Origin: Rufibacter psychrotolerans
GTDB lineage: Bacteria; Bacteroidota; Bacteroidia; Cytophagales; Hymenobacteraceae
DNA: 64,000 nucleotides
Assembly: GCF_016924645.1 (NCBI RefSeq)
Contig: NZ_JAFFJV010000002.1
Span: forward strand, 124,001-188,000
Direction: 5' to 3'
Part shown: positions 16,195-24,318 of the stretch, piece by piece
Layout of the letters: the number at the start of each line of letters is the position of its first letter
Numbering within the stretch: position 1 is the first letter of the stretch
Translations under genes and position numbers: made by a program
Notes under the pieces: generated by a model
The model's input: only the letters and a program-made list of their open reading frames with translations
Told to the model about the DNA's origin: nothing
Databases searched by the model: none

Positions 16195-16773
16195 ATGTTA
16201 GAAGAACTTCTGCCCCAGATCAGAGCCTGCCAGCTATGCGCTGCCCACCTGCCGCACGGCCCAAGACCGGTGTTGCGCGCTGCTACCTCGGCCAAACTGA
16301 TGATTGTAGGGCAGGCCCCGGGCACCAAAGTTCACGCCACCGGCATCCCCTGGAACGACCAAAGCGGCAAACGCCTGCGCCAGTGGCTGGGCCTCTCGCC
16401 CGAGGAATTTTACGATGAGCAGAACGTAGCCATTGTGCCCACCGCGTTCTGCTACCCGGGCACCGGCCGCTCCGGCGATTTGCCGCCTCGCCCTGAGTGT
16501 TTCCAGCACTGGCATCCGCAGTTGTTACCCTTGCTGCCCAACATCAAATTAACCCTGCTCATAGGTACCTACGCCCAAAAGGCTTTCCTGGGAAGCGCCG
16601 CCAAAGCCACCCTCACCGAAACCGTAGAAGCCTGGCGTGATTACTTGCCCAAGTACCTGCCTCTGCCCCATCCCTCGCCCCGGAACATTGCCTGGTTTAA
16701 GCGCCACCCGTGGTTTGAGATGGAAGTAGTGCCCACGCTACAAGACATTGTGCAGGCTACGCTGCATGGCTAG
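16195..16773 (+). CDS. Uracil-DNA glycosylase family protein
   Basis: A 192-residue protein. Motif A reads VGQAPGTKVHATGIPWND, and motif B is present as PLPHPSPRN near the C-terminus; both are typical of UDG-superfamily proteins. An N-terminal CQLC pair (C12/C15) may belong to a metal or Fe-S site, but the other ligands of family-4 enzymes are not obvious. It probably removes uracil or a related base from DNA. The gene ends 51 nt before the aminotransferase start. Substrate specificity is unknown. Confidence 0.85.
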   Translation: MLEELLPQIRACQLCAAHLPHGPRPVLRAATSAKLMIVGQAPGTKVHATGIPWNDQSGKRLRQWLGLSPEEFYDEQNVAIVPTAFCYPGTGRSGDLPPRPECFQHWHPQLLPLLPNIKLTLLIGTYAQKAFLGSAAKATLTETVEAWRDYLPKYLPLPHPSPRNIAWFKRHPWFEMEVVPTLQDIVQATLHG

Positions 16774-16784
16774 GTTGGCCTAAT

Positions 16785-16823
16785 CTGTTTTTTGCCTATT
16801 TTCACAAAAACAGGCCAAAAGCG
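16785..16823. repeat. Dispersed palindrome family A, copy 8
   Basis: CTGTTTTTTGCC pairs with GGCCAAAAGCG. It starts 11 nt after the UDG stop and ends 1 nt before the aminotransferase ATG, so it could shape both transcripts. Confidence 0.75.
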
Positions 16824-16824
16824 C

Positions 16825-17973
16825 ATGAGCATTTCTTTGCAGAGCAAGCTACCCAACGTAGGTACCACCATCTTTACCACCATGAGCCAACTGGCCCAGC
16901 AGCACGGGGCCATTAACTTATCACAGGGTTTCCCAGATTTTGACTGTCCGCCGGAGTTGGTGGATTTGGTGACGGAGGCCATGCGGGCTGGTTTCAACCA
17001 ATACGCGCCCAGCCCCGGGTTACCGTTGCTCCGCCAGAAAATTAGCCAGAAAACGCAACTGCTGTACGGCCACCTGCCCAACCCAGACACCGAGGTCACC
17101 GTCACTTCCGGTGCTACCGAGGCGCTGTTTGCCGCCATTGCCGCCGTAGTGCAGCCCGGCGATGAGGTGCTAGTGCTGGAGCCCTGCTACGACTCCTATG
17201 TGCCGGCCATTGAGCTAAGCGGTGGCGTACCGGTGTTTGTGCCCCTGCGCTTCCCCGATTTCAGCGTAGACTGGCAGCAGGTAGAAGAAAAGCTCACCCA
17301 GAAAACGCGCCTGCTCATCATCAACTCGCCGCACAACCCCAGCGGCGCCGTGTGGCAGAAAGAAGACCTGAAGGCGCTCACGCAACTCACGCAAAAGTAC
17401 CCGTTCCTTATCCTCAGCGACGAGGTGTACGAGCACATGGTTTTCGACGGGCAGCCACACCACAGCGTACTTACGGTACCCGCTTTGGCAGAGCGGTCCT
17501 TCGTAGTTTCCTCCTTCGGGAAAACGTACCACACCACCGGCTGGAAAGTAGGCTACTGCATCGCCCCTGCCCTGCTCACCACCGAGTTCCGGAAAGTGCA
17601 CCAGTACCTCACCTTCAGCACCGCCACGCCGCTCCAACACGCCATTGCTGCTTATTTAGATAACCAGGAGCACTACCTCACCCTGCCCCAGTTCTACCAA
17701 CAGAAACGCGACCTGTTCTCTTCCCTGCTGCAGCCCTCCAAGTTTGAGCTGTTGCCTAGCGCCGGCACGTATTTCCAACTCGCCCGCTATAACCAGATCT
17801 CTGCTTTATCAGACGTAGAATTCTCGCAATGGCTCACCAAAGAAGCCGCTGTGGCCGTGATCCCCGTCTCGGTGTTCTACCACAACGGCCAGGACAATGG
17901 CGTCATCCGCTTCTGCTTCGCGAAGAAAGAAGATACGCTACGTACCGCTGCAGAAAGGCTGTGCCAACTGTAG
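16825..17973 (+). CDS. Methionine/glutamine aminotransferase (YbdL/KAT-like)
   Basis: A 382-residue class I PLP aminotransferase. The ATG at 16825 is preferred over 16792, whose extra residues would be encoded by the dispersed palindrome. Key residues: N171 (SPHNPSG), D199 (LSDEVYE) and the PLP lysine K233 (SSFGKTYHTTGW). The pattern fits the methionine aminotransferase/kynurenine aminotransferase group. YbdL-type enzymes act on 2-keto-4-methylthiobutyrate with glutamine or other donors. An omega-amidase-like gene lies about 1.2 kb away, which suits glutamine as donor. Specificity is inferred. Confidence 0.9.
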   Translation: MSISLQSKLPNVGTTIFTTMSQLAQQHGAINLSQGFPDFDCPPELVDLVTEAMRAGFNQYAPSPGLPLLRQKISQKTQLLYGHLPNPDTEVTVTSGATEALFAAIAAVVQPGDEVLVLEPCYDSYVPAIELSGGVPVFVPLRFPDFSVDWQQVEEKLTQKTRLLIINSPHNPSGAVWQKEDLKALTQLTQKYPFLILSDEVYEHMVFDGQPHHSVLTVPALAERSFVVSSFGKTYHTTGWKVGYCIAPALLTTEFRKVHQYLTFSTATPLQHAIAAYLDNQEHYLTLPQFYQQKRDLFSSLLQPSKFELLPSAGTYFQLARYNQISALSDVEFSQWLTKEAAVAVIPVSVFYHNGQDNGVIRFCFAKKEDTLRTAAERLCQL

Positions 17974-17974
17974 T

Positions 17975-18003
17975 CCTGAGTTCTGAGTCTTGAGTTCTGA
18001 GTT
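17975..18003. repeat. TGAGTYY heptamer tandem
   Basis: Consecutive units TGAGTTC, TGAGTCT, TGAGTTC, TGAGTTG. A related tract (TGAGTTC, TGAATTC, TGAGTCT, TGAGTCT) lies at 23846-23873 and a degenerate one near 2718-2742. Confidence 0.75.
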
Positions 18004-18112
18004 GTTGGGACAATCATTGTGGTAAATCCGCGGCATAGAAACAAGGAGGATATGCAAGTGTAAACATCCCCCTACCCCCTTCAAAGGGGGACTTAGTGTT
18101 TGGGGAGCGTAG

Positions 18113-18136
18113 GTTGTTGGTGAGAATACCAACAAC
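18113..18136. repeat. Palindrome family B, copy 3
   Basis: GTTGTTGGTG/TACCAACAAC with loop AGAA and one G-T change. It is preceded by TTTGGGGAGCGTAG, similar to the context of copy 2. Confidence 0.8.
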
Positions 18137-18207
18137 GGCAGAATTTAATTATGGCCGTCCGCAGGACGATGAAGGTATTGCAACAGCTCAAAGACCAATA
18201 AGCAAAA

Positions 18208-18260
18208 TGCCCCAGAGCCCCTGTTGGGCGCATGCGTAACCCAACAGGGGCTCTGGGGCA
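18208..18260. repeat. Perfect 21-bp inverted repeat
   Basis: Arms 18208-18228 and 18240-18260 (begins TGCCCCAGAGCCCC) surround an 11-nt loop. No T-run follows, so it is not a standard terminator. Confidence 0.85.
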
Positions 18261-18285
18261 AGTAGTGGCTTGAGGGGCAGATTGG

Positions 18286-18309
18286 GTTGTTGGTGAGAAC
18301 ACCAACAAC
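18286..18309. repeat. Palindrome family B, copy 4
   Basis: The same perfect 10-bp stem and AGAA loop as copy 1, again followed by GGCGAA. Confidence 0.85.
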
Positions 18310-18395
18310 GGCGAAGAAGGCGAATGGCTGGGGAAGCGGCAATAAAAAAGAAAGGCACGGAAGTAACTTCCGCGCCATAGCAGGAGGACTTCCTT

Positions 18396-18432
18396 GAGGC
18401 TAGCGCCTCACGGCAGTTTCAAACTGTCGGCC
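18396..18432. repeat. Palindrome family C, copy 2
   Basis: GAGGCTAGCGCCTC followed by the CGGCAGTTT/AAACTGTCGG hairpin, differing from copy 1 at a few positions. Confidence 0.8.
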
Positions 18433-18469
18433 ATAGTAGGTCCAAGTCGCAGACTTGAACCATGAATAA

Positions 18470-18505
18470 GTTTCAGGGCTGATTTCCCGAAACCAGCCCT
18501 GAAAC
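18470..18505. repeat. Dispersed palindrome family A, copy 9
   Basis: GTTTCAGGGCTG on the left and CAGCCCTGAAAC on the right form a near-perfect hairpin. It lies 9 nt past the stop of the minus-strand gene at 18515. Confidence 0.85.
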
Positions 18506-18514
18506 GACAAATCA

Positions 18515-19054
18515 TTACAATAACTTCTCCGCTACTTCCTTCCACGTACTCACCCGCTCAAACTCATGAATGTTCACGTTATGCGGCGAGGTGAACAGCA
18601 GCTTCCGTTCCCCGGTGAAAGTACGCAGGTTTCGCGGGCGGTCATCAATCATGATATCGGCACCGATGATGCTTTTGTCACCGCAGAGCACGTAGTTACG
18701 CCAGCTGATAAACGGGAAATGATCCTGCAGCCAGTCAAACTTGTCAATAAGCGAATTCCGGAACTCCATGCCAGCGCTTACAATAAAGACATCATATTTC
18801 TCGCACAGCGCTTGGATGACTTCTTGGGCGTCTGGTATTACATTAAGATCACGGAAGAAGCCCTCCGCGTTGATGTATTCCCAGGTTTTGCTGGCATGCT
18901 CGGGCGGCACTACCTCGTGAATGTCTTTTCCGTGCAAAGCTTCCAGGGTCAGTTCCAGGGCACAGTCGCGGTTGTATAGTCTGATGAATTTCTCAATGGG
19001 GTCGGCCATGACCTCGTCCATGTCAATGGCAATCTTTTTCTTTTGTATCTCCAT
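18515..19054 (-). CDS. 5'(3')-deoxyribonucleotidase, HAD superfamily
   Basis: A 179-residue cytosolic HAD phosphatase. The motif I aspartates are D11 and D13 in AIDMDEVMAD. Motif II is FIVSAGME and motif IV is IGADIMIDDRPRNL. This matches the NT5C-type family, which dephosphorylates deoxynucleoside monophosphates and so helps balance dNTP pools. Length is normal for the family. The gene is divergent from the nitrilase gene with a roughly 120-nt AT-rich spacer in which no clear promoter box was found. Confidence 0.9.
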   Translation of the reverse strand: MEIQKKKIAIDMDEVMADPIEKFIRLYNRDCALELTLEALHGKDIHEVVPPEHASKTWEYINAEGFFRDLNVIPDAQEVIQALCEKYDVFIVSAGMEFRNSLIDKFDWLQDHFPFISWRNYVLCGDKSIIGADIMIDDRPRNLRTFTGERKLLFTSPHNVNIHEFERVSTWKEVAEKLL

Positions 19055-19177
19055 GGGGGGATTGTTTGATGTAAACAGAAGTGAGTACTTTTATCGTGTT
19101 AGAACTTGAGAAGTTCTCCTGTCTCAGAAAAATCAAGGACAACCGCCTCAATTTCTACTTTCTAATCTTAATTTCTA

Positions 19178-19963
19178 ATGAAACAGATGGTTGATCTGCG
19201 TGTTTCCCTTCTTCAGTTAGACCTGGTGTGGCACGATGCCACCGCCAACAGAGCCAGGTTCCAGGACAAAATTCAACAGCTCCCCGAGACCGATCTGATC
19301 ATCCTGCCCGAGATGTTCACGACTGGTTTCAGCATGGATGCGCCCGCCTTGGCCGAGGAAATGACCGGCGAATCGGTGGCCTGGATGCGGCAGATGGCCC
19401 AGGAGAGGAACGCCGTGGTTATGGGCAGCTTGATCATCACCGAGAACGGAAACTACTACAACCGCGTGGTCTGGATGCGCCCCGATAGCACCTTCGCCCA
19501 GTATGACAAACGCCACCTCTTCCGGATGGCCGGTGAGTGCGAGGCCTATTCTCCCGGTACTGAGAAACTGATCGTAGACTTAAAAGGCTGGAAAATCTGT
19601 CCGCTGGTGTGCTATGACCTGCGGTTCCCGGTTTGGTCGCGCAACACGCCTATTGCGTATGACGTGCTCATCTATATTGCCAGCTGGCCAGACCGCCGTC
19701 GCCTGGCCTGGAGAACGCTGCTGCGAGCCCGCGCCATTGAGAACCTGGCGTACTGCATTGGCGTGAACCGCGTAGGCACCGATGCCAAAGGCCATGCCTA
19801 CTCTGGCGACTCGGCTGCCTACAACCTGCTGGGCGAGGAACTGACCTACCATGAACACGAAGAAGCCGTTACCACCGTCACTTTATCGCGCCAGCACCTG
19901 GAGGAAACCCGCCAGAAACTTCCCTGGGACATTGACGCTGATGCGTTCACGATTCATGTTTGA
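19178..19963 (+). CDS. Nitrilase-family amidohydrolase (omega-amidase YafV-like)
   Basis: A 261-residue enzyme with the full Glu-Lys-Cys triad: E45 (LPEMFTTGF), K111 (YDKRHLF) and C145 (VCYDLRFP). These contexts match YafV/NIT2-type omega-amidases, which hydrolyse alpha-ketoglutaramate or the amide of 2-oxosuccinamate to the acid and ammonia. The aminotransferase nearby would generate such keto-amides from glutamine, so the two may form a methionine-salvage/glutamine-transaminase route. Start 19187 (MVDLRV) is an alternative. Confidence 0.9.
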   Translation: MKQMVDLRVSLLQLDLVWHDATANRARFQDKIQQLPETDLIILPEMFTTGFSMDAPALAEEMTGESVAWMRQMAQERNAVVMGSLIITENGNYYNRVVWMRPDSTFAQYDKRHLFRMAGECEAYSPGTEKLIVDLKGWKICPLVCYDLRFPVWSRNTPIAYDVLIYIASWPDRRRLAWRTLLRARAIENLAYCIGVNRVGTDAKGHAYSGDSAAYNLLGEELTYHEHEEAVTTVTLSRQHLEETRQKLPWDIDADAFTIHV

Positions 19964-20040
19964 ATGAGTAAATGAGTGATTGAGTGAATGTGTGAATGAA
20001 CGGCTGAATGGTTGCTAGAATAATGGGATTTTCTCCTTTT

Positions 20041-20131
20041 TTGTCATCCTGAAAGGATCTTGGTAGTGAACGGTAAAGACGCTTTCTAAACGCTATTACT
20101 GCTTGCCCACAAGATCCTTTCAGGATGACAA
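20041..20131. repeat. 22-bp inverted repeat with long loop
   Basis: Arms 20041-20062 (starts TTGTCATCCTGAAAGG) and 20110-20131 are perfect complements separated by 47 nt. It lies in the convergent gap between the nitrilase and the FG-GAP gene. Just before it, 19962-20012 holds a degenerate GAATGAGT/GAGTGAAT tandem. Confidence 0.8.
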
Positions 20132-20159
20132 ATGGGAAAGGTAACTTTCCTATTCTGAA

Positions 20160-20188
20160 GCTCTTTTCCTAAAATCAGGCTAAAAACA
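20160..20188. repeat. Dispersed palindrome family A, half copy
   Basis: TTTTCCTAAAATCAGG plus CTAAAAAC resembles the right half of the element. It lies 11 nt past the stop of the minus-strand gene at 20200. Confidence 0.45.
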
Positions 20189-20199
20189 AGAAATACGCA

Positions 20200-22434
20200 T
20201 TAGTGCTTCACCACCAACTTATGCGTCACGGCGCGGCCATCTGCCAAATGTACCCGCAGGAAGTAAAGACCTGCTGGTAAGACTGCGGTAGAGATGGAAT
20301 AGGCTTGTGCAGCCAGTGTCTTTCCTTTGGAAACCAGAGCTCCGGCGGTGTTGTGCAGTTGGTAAGTGGCGTTTTTGGGCGTGAGGAGTTGCACCGTTCT
20401 ATCAGCTGGGTTAGGAAAGAGTTTGATGGCGACTAGATCTTCCTGCGGGCCCTCCACGCTTAGCGGTTCAGAGATGGCTTTCAGGAAACGAAGGCCGCCG
20501 GCGTGGGTTCCCAGAATAAGCTCAGGCAACTGATTTTCCTCTTGGTCTAGATTCCCCGTTGCGATTACCAGCCCTGGCCCAAACCTGGCTTGCCCATATT
20601 GCTGCTTAAAGGGTATCCAGAGCACATTTTCCTCCGCGGGGAAGGAGCCGGTAAGGTGCGCCTGGAAAGCAGGGAACACCCGCAGTTGACCGGAGTTGTC
20701 GGTGGCAAGCAGATCGGGTTGGCCGTCACGGTTCAGATCTGTGACGGTAACCTGCAAGCGGTTACGCTCCGGATCGGCGGCAATTCCGCCCAGCGCTTCT
20801 GAGACCAAGGTCCAGGTGGGAGCGGCAAGGGTACCCGAATTTCGGTAGTAGGTTAATCCGCCGGAGGCGCGGCCAATGAGCACGTCCATCTTCCCGTCGC
20901 GGTCCACATCGTACCAGTAGGGCGTATCTCCCCTGAACAGCAGAATACCTGGCACAGTGACCGCATTTGCCATGGTGTACTGGGCGGGCTGACCCGCCGG
21001 GGCTTCGTTTAGAATGTACCTGAATTCCACGGTGTTGGTCGCCTGCCGGAAAGCACTCCAGGCCAAATCTGTTTTTCCATCGGCATTCAAATCTACCAAC
21101 TGGGGCTTGAGGGAGGTGAGGTTCTGCGCTGAAAAGCCAAGGTAATCGGTGGCAACCGCTTCAAAAGCAGCCTGCCGCGCAGTGCCTTTGTTCTCGTACA
21201 ACGTGAGCGAGGCAGTATAGCGGCCATTCTCCAGAACTGCCGTGTTCCCTACCAGCAGATCCAGAGTCCCGTTGCCGGTGAGGTCTGCCAGAGCGGGCGC
21301 GGCCCCTTCGCCTACATCTACCATCTGGTCTTGCAGGAACGGCTGTTTAGGACTGTTGAACCGGGGCTTGGCGGCAGTACCGCTATTGGCATATACCCAC
21401 ACCGAATTTTTCAGGTTCACATTCTGATGCGAATTAGAAGTCATGTTGGGGGCCACCACCAGATCAGGGATGCCGTCAAAAGTCACATCCAGGTAATAGG
21501 CGGCAGGAAAGACACTGAATTGTTGCCTGGTGATATCAGGCGGAAGGTTGTAAGCGGCGCTTGTAATCTTGGGCTGCAGGTTGGTACCGGTGTTGTAAAG
21601 GCTTACCAGATCGGGGCAGTCGTCATGGCCGGTTACCAGGTCCAGCACGCCATCGCCGTTTAAATCCAAGGGCAACACGCTGGAGCCGCCCACGTGCTCC
21701 GTTGACGGACACGTCTGCCCGAAGCTGTAGTTGTTGCAGGAGCCTACGCAGCGGGTCACCTGTCCCCACCAGTTAGAGGCACGGGTAAACGTAAGCGAAT
21801 TGCAGCCCAGCCCCTGCTCTACCCGCTCGTTCCGGTAGTACTCCAGCACGGTGCCGTTCGTCCACTCCCAGGTAAGGATGTCCAAGTCGCCATCGCCGTC
21901 CATGTCCACAATAGCGGGCATGTCCTCGGAGCCCACCAGCAGGTTAGCCCCTGAATTGAAATACACCACCGGGTGCGTAAGGTCAAACTGGAGACCGGCA
22001 CTGGCCGAAGACGTATTGGTGTACACCACCAGCCCTAGGTTAGAAGCTGTGAACAGGTCTGGCGCACCGTCGCAGTTGAAATCGCGCAAAACGGCAAAGA
22101 AACGCAGCCCCGCCGGAAAGCTGTTTTCGTACTGCGGCGCGTGTTGATAAGACCAGACACCGTTGGTTTGCACCGCCAGAAAAGTGGTTACCTGTTGCGA
22201 ACTTCGGTCAAAAACGAATAGATCCTGCTGTCCGTCGCGGTTCAGGTCAATGGCCGAGAACTGCGGGCTGTTGAACCCGCCGGCCCACGGCAGGCGTAGC
22301 GCTTGACCGGCCTGGTTCCGGACCTCGGGTCCGGTCACCTCCTGCAGCCTGACAGGTGCCTGGCCCAGGGCGGTTTGCCCCAGCGCACCTATCCAACTTA
22401 AAAAAAACGCTAGTACCTTTAATGCTCGATTCAT
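20200..22434 (-). CDS. Secreted FG-GAP/VCBS repeat protein with T9SS type A sorting domain
   Basis: A 744-residue protein. An N-terminal signal peptide (to about residue 25, LGQTALGQ) is followed by many FG-GAP/VCBS-type blades of the form DLNRDGQQDLFVFD, DMDGDGDLDILTWE and DLNGDGVLDLVTGHD. Their Asp-rich loops bind calcium in known family members. The last ~80 residues (from KLFPNPADRTVQLL to HKLVVKH) are a type A sorting domain, so the protein should cross the outer membrane by T9SS. It is probably a beta-propeller surface or released protein with an unknown target. It is divergent from murF with only 37 nt between starts. Confidence 0.93.
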   Translation of the reverse strand: MNRALKVLAFFLSWIGALGQTALGQAPVRLQEVTGPEVRNQAGQALRLPWAGGFNSPQFSAIDLNRDGQQDLFVFDRSSQQVTTFLAVQTNGVWSYQHAPQYENSFPAGLRFFAVLRDFNCDGAPDLFTASNLGLVVYTNTSSASAGLQFDLTHPVVYFNSGANLLVGSEDMPAIVDMDGDGDLDILTWEWTNGTVLEYYRNERVEQGLGCNSLTFTRASNWWGQVTRCVGSCNNYSFGQTCPSTEHVGGSSVLPLDLNGDGVLDLVTGHDDCPDLVSLYNTGTNLQPKITSAAYNLPPDITRQQFSVFPAAYYLDVTFDGIPDLVVAPNMTSNSHQNVNLKNSVWVYANSGTAAKPRFNSPKQPFLQDQMVDVGEGAAPALADLTGNGTLDLLVGNTAVLENGRYTASLTLYENKGTARQAAFEAVATDYLGFSAQNLTSLKPQLVDLNADGKTDLAWSAFRQATNTVEFRYILNEAPAGQPAQYTMANAVTVPGILLFRGDTPYWYDVDRDGKMDVLIGRASGGLTYYRNSGTLAAPTWTLVSEALGGIAADPERNRLQVTVTDLNRDGQPDLLATDNSGQLRVFPAFQAHLTGSFPAEENVLWIPFKQQYGQARFGPGLVIATGNLDQEENQLPELILGTHAGGLRFLKAISEPLSVEGPQEDLVAIKLFPNPADRTVQLLTPKNATYQLHNTAGALVSKGKTLAAQAYSISTAVLPAGLYFLRVHLADGRAVTHKLVVKH

Positions 22435-22471
22435 TTATTCGTATCCTTGACTTGACAAAGCAATCTATCCT

Positions 22472-23758
22472 ATGGCGGAGCTAATAGAGCACCTGTATCA
22501 GAAATATCTGGAGTGCCGGAAAGTAAGCACTGATTCGCGGGCCGAACAAGACAACACCCTTTTTTTTGCCTTAGACGGGCCTAACTTTAAAGGCAGCCAG
22601 TTTGCCCAGATGGCCCTGGACAAAGGTGCCCGCTATGCCGTGGTGCAGGACCCAAGCATCACCGGCCCCAACATCATCCAGGTGGAAGACTCCCTCAAAG
22701 CCTTACAGGCTTTGGCGCTGCACCACCGGTTGCAATTGAGCATTCCAATTATTGGCATCACGGGCAGCAACGGCAAAACCACTACCAAAGAACTCATCAA
22801 TGCGGTTCTGAGCCAGAAATACAACGTGCTCTGCACCAAAGGGAACCTCAACAACCACATCGGGGTGCCGCTCACCCTGCTCAGCATTCAGCCGGAGCAC
22901 GAGCTGGCCATCATTGAGATGGGCGCTAACCACCCCGGCGACATCGCGGAGCTGTGCTCTTACGCGTTGCCCACCCATGGCATTATCACCAACATTGGCA
23001 AGGCGCACCTAGAAGGCTTCGGGAGCCTGGAGGGCGTGGCCCGCACCAAAAGCGAACTTTACCTGCACCTGGACAAAGCAGATGGTACTGTGTTTGTGAA
23101 TACTTCTAACGAACACCTCATGCGCATGGTACGCAGAATAGCCAAGAAAGTCACCTATTACCAGCCCGAAGACGATTATACCGCCGAGCTGCTGCAAGCC
23201 GCCCCGCAGGTAATCTACCGCGCCGCCAACGGTGAGGAAGTGCACACCCATTTGATGGGCTCCTACAATTTTGAGAACATGGCCGCTGCTGCGTGCATCG
23301 GTCAGTTTTTTGGCGTGCCGCACGAGGCGATCAACGCCGCCATTGCCGGGTACGTGCCCACCAACAACCGCTCCCAGATTGTGCAGAAAGACACCAACAC
23401 CGTGCTGCTGGATGCCTACAACGCCAACCCCAGTTCTATGGGCTTATCGGTTTCCAACTTCGCACAGATGGCCGGTGAATCAAAGGTGGTCATCTTGGGC
23501 GACATGCTGGAACTGGGTCAGGAAAGCGAAGCCGAGCACCGCGCGTTAGGCGAGCAACTGAACGGATTGAACTTCGCGCAGGTGTTTCTCTGCGGCAAGG
23601 AAATGCGCTACGCCGCCGAGGTGAATCCAGATTTCCGCTACTTCGCGGAGAAAAGCGCTCTGGAACAATGGCTCACCGATCATCCCGTGCGCAACAGCCA
23701 CGTGCTGATCAAAGGCTCCCGTGGGATTGGCCTGGAGACGGTGGTGAATCTGTTGTAG
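22472..23758 (+). CDS. murF: UDP-N-acetylmuramoyl-tripeptide--D-alanyl-D-alanine ligase
   Basis: A 428-residue cytosolic Mur ligase that adds D-Ala-D-Ala to UDP-MurNAc-tripeptide in peptidoglycan synthesis. The ATP loop GSNGKTTTK starts at G98 and the Mur-family segment EMGANHPGDI follows. The C-terminal domain contains DAYNANPSSM and LGDMLELG, both characteristic of MurF. It is not in a dcw cluster here, as is common in Bacteroidota. Its start lies 37 nt from the divergent FG-GAP gene. Confidence 0.96.
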   Translation: MAELIEHLYQKYLECRKVSTDSRAEQDNTLFFALDGPNFKGSQFAQMALDKGARYAVVQDPSITGPNIIQVEDSLKALQALALHHRLQLSIPIIGITGSNGKTTTKELINAVLSQKYNVLCTKGNLNNHIGVPLTLLSIQPEHELAIIEMGANHPGDIAELCSYALPTHGIITNIGKAHLEGFGSLEGVARTKSELYLHLDKADGTVFVNTSNEHLMRMVRRIAKKVTYYQPEDDYTAELLQAAPQVIYRAANGEEVHTHLMGSYNFENMAAAACIGQFFGVPHEAINAAIAGYVPTNNRSQIVQKDTNTVLLDAYNANPSSMGLSVSNFAQMAGESKVVILGDMLELGQESEAEHRALGEQLNGLNFAQVFLCGKEMRYAAEVNPDFRYFAEKSALEQWLTDHPVRNSHVLIKGSRGIGLETVVNLL

Positions 23759-23760
23759 TG

Positions 23761-23798
23761 GTTTTTGGGTTGTTTTTAGAAAAACAGGCTTGAAACGC
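23761..23798. repeat. Dispersed palindrome family A, copy 10
   Basis: GTTTTTGGGTTG on the left and CAGGCTTGAAACGC on the right. It begins 2 nt after the murF stop. Confidence 0.8.
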
Positions 23799-23802
23799 TA
23801 TT

Positions 23803-24104
23803 GGCGGAGACACTCGTAGGAGCTGCGCACACTACGAGGTCTTATTGAGTTCTGAATTCTGAGTCTTGAGTCTAAATGATAGAAAAGCTGGCGCGAGACT
23901 TCAGTCTCGTGACCTGGGATAAAGCGAGTCTCCAGACTCGCAATAAACCACCAGCCGGAACTCGGGAGTCTGGAGACTCCATTCATCCAGCGGCACGAGT
24001 CTGGAGACTCGCGCCAGCACATTGGCAGAATAAACCTCAGTTGCGGGAAACAGGTAGGCTCCAAAGACCTCGTAGTGTGCGCAGCTCCTATGAGTGTCTC
24101 CCGC
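23803..24104. repeat. Nested 300-bp palindrome
   Basis: Outer arms 23803-23843 and 24064-24104 are complementary at about 38 of 41 positions. A second pair GCTGGCGCGAG (23887-23897) and CTCGCGCCAGC (24008-24018) lies inside. Within that are three AGTCT-SS-AGACT hairpins (23924-23941, 23965-23980, 23996-24011). The left flank also holds a TGAGTYY tandem. No coding potential is seen. Confidence 0.85.
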
Positions 24105-24144
24105 AAATGTCGTTTCTCAAATCGCCCAGACAACAGGAACATAA

Positions 24145-24177
24145 AATCCTCACAGGTCTTGAAGACCTGTGAGGATT
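24145..24177. repeat. 16-bp near-perfect palindrome
   Basis: Arms 24145-24160 and 24162-24177 (AATCCTCACAGGTCTT) are separated by a single G. Confidence 0.85.
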
Positions 24178-24208
24178 GAACTCGCCGCCACTGCAGGAGT
24201 TTCACAAA

Positions 24209-24246
24209 CGATTTCAGCCTGTTTTTCTGAAAACACCCGCAAACGG
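24209..24246. repeat. Dispersed palindrome family A, copy 11
   Basis: CGATTTCAGCCTG on the left and ACCCGCAAACGG on the right; partly degenerate. It lies beyond the terminator of the giant gene. Confidence 0.65.
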
Positions 24247-24264
24247 CATCTACTTCTATCTGCC

Positions 24265-24304
24265 AACAAAAAGGGAGACCATACACATGGTCTCCCTTTT
24301 TGTT
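24265..24304. terminator. Terminator of the giant surface-protein gene
   Basis: A perfect 18-bp stem (24265-24282 with 24287-24304), with A5 and T5 flanks. It lies 15 nt past the stop of the minus-strand gene. Confidence 0.9.
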
Positions 24305-24318
24305 GATGGGCAAGCCTT

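Larger units (their letters stand above)
17974..18514. other. Repeat island between aminotransferase and deoxyribonucleotidase genes
   Basis: 540 bases without a convincing gene. It opens with a TGAGTTC/TGAGTCT heptamer tandem (17975-18003). It then holds two family B palindromes, a perfect 21-bp inverted repeat (18208-18260), one family C block and one family A copy. The components recur in the island at 2.7-3.4 kb. Confidence 0.75.

Noticed and set aside
23924..24011. Three AGTCT-AGACT hairpins that could suggest a CRISPR or tandem array.
   Set aside because: The units are short hairpins at uneven spacing with no unique spacers and no cas genes nearby; nested palindromes explain them better.
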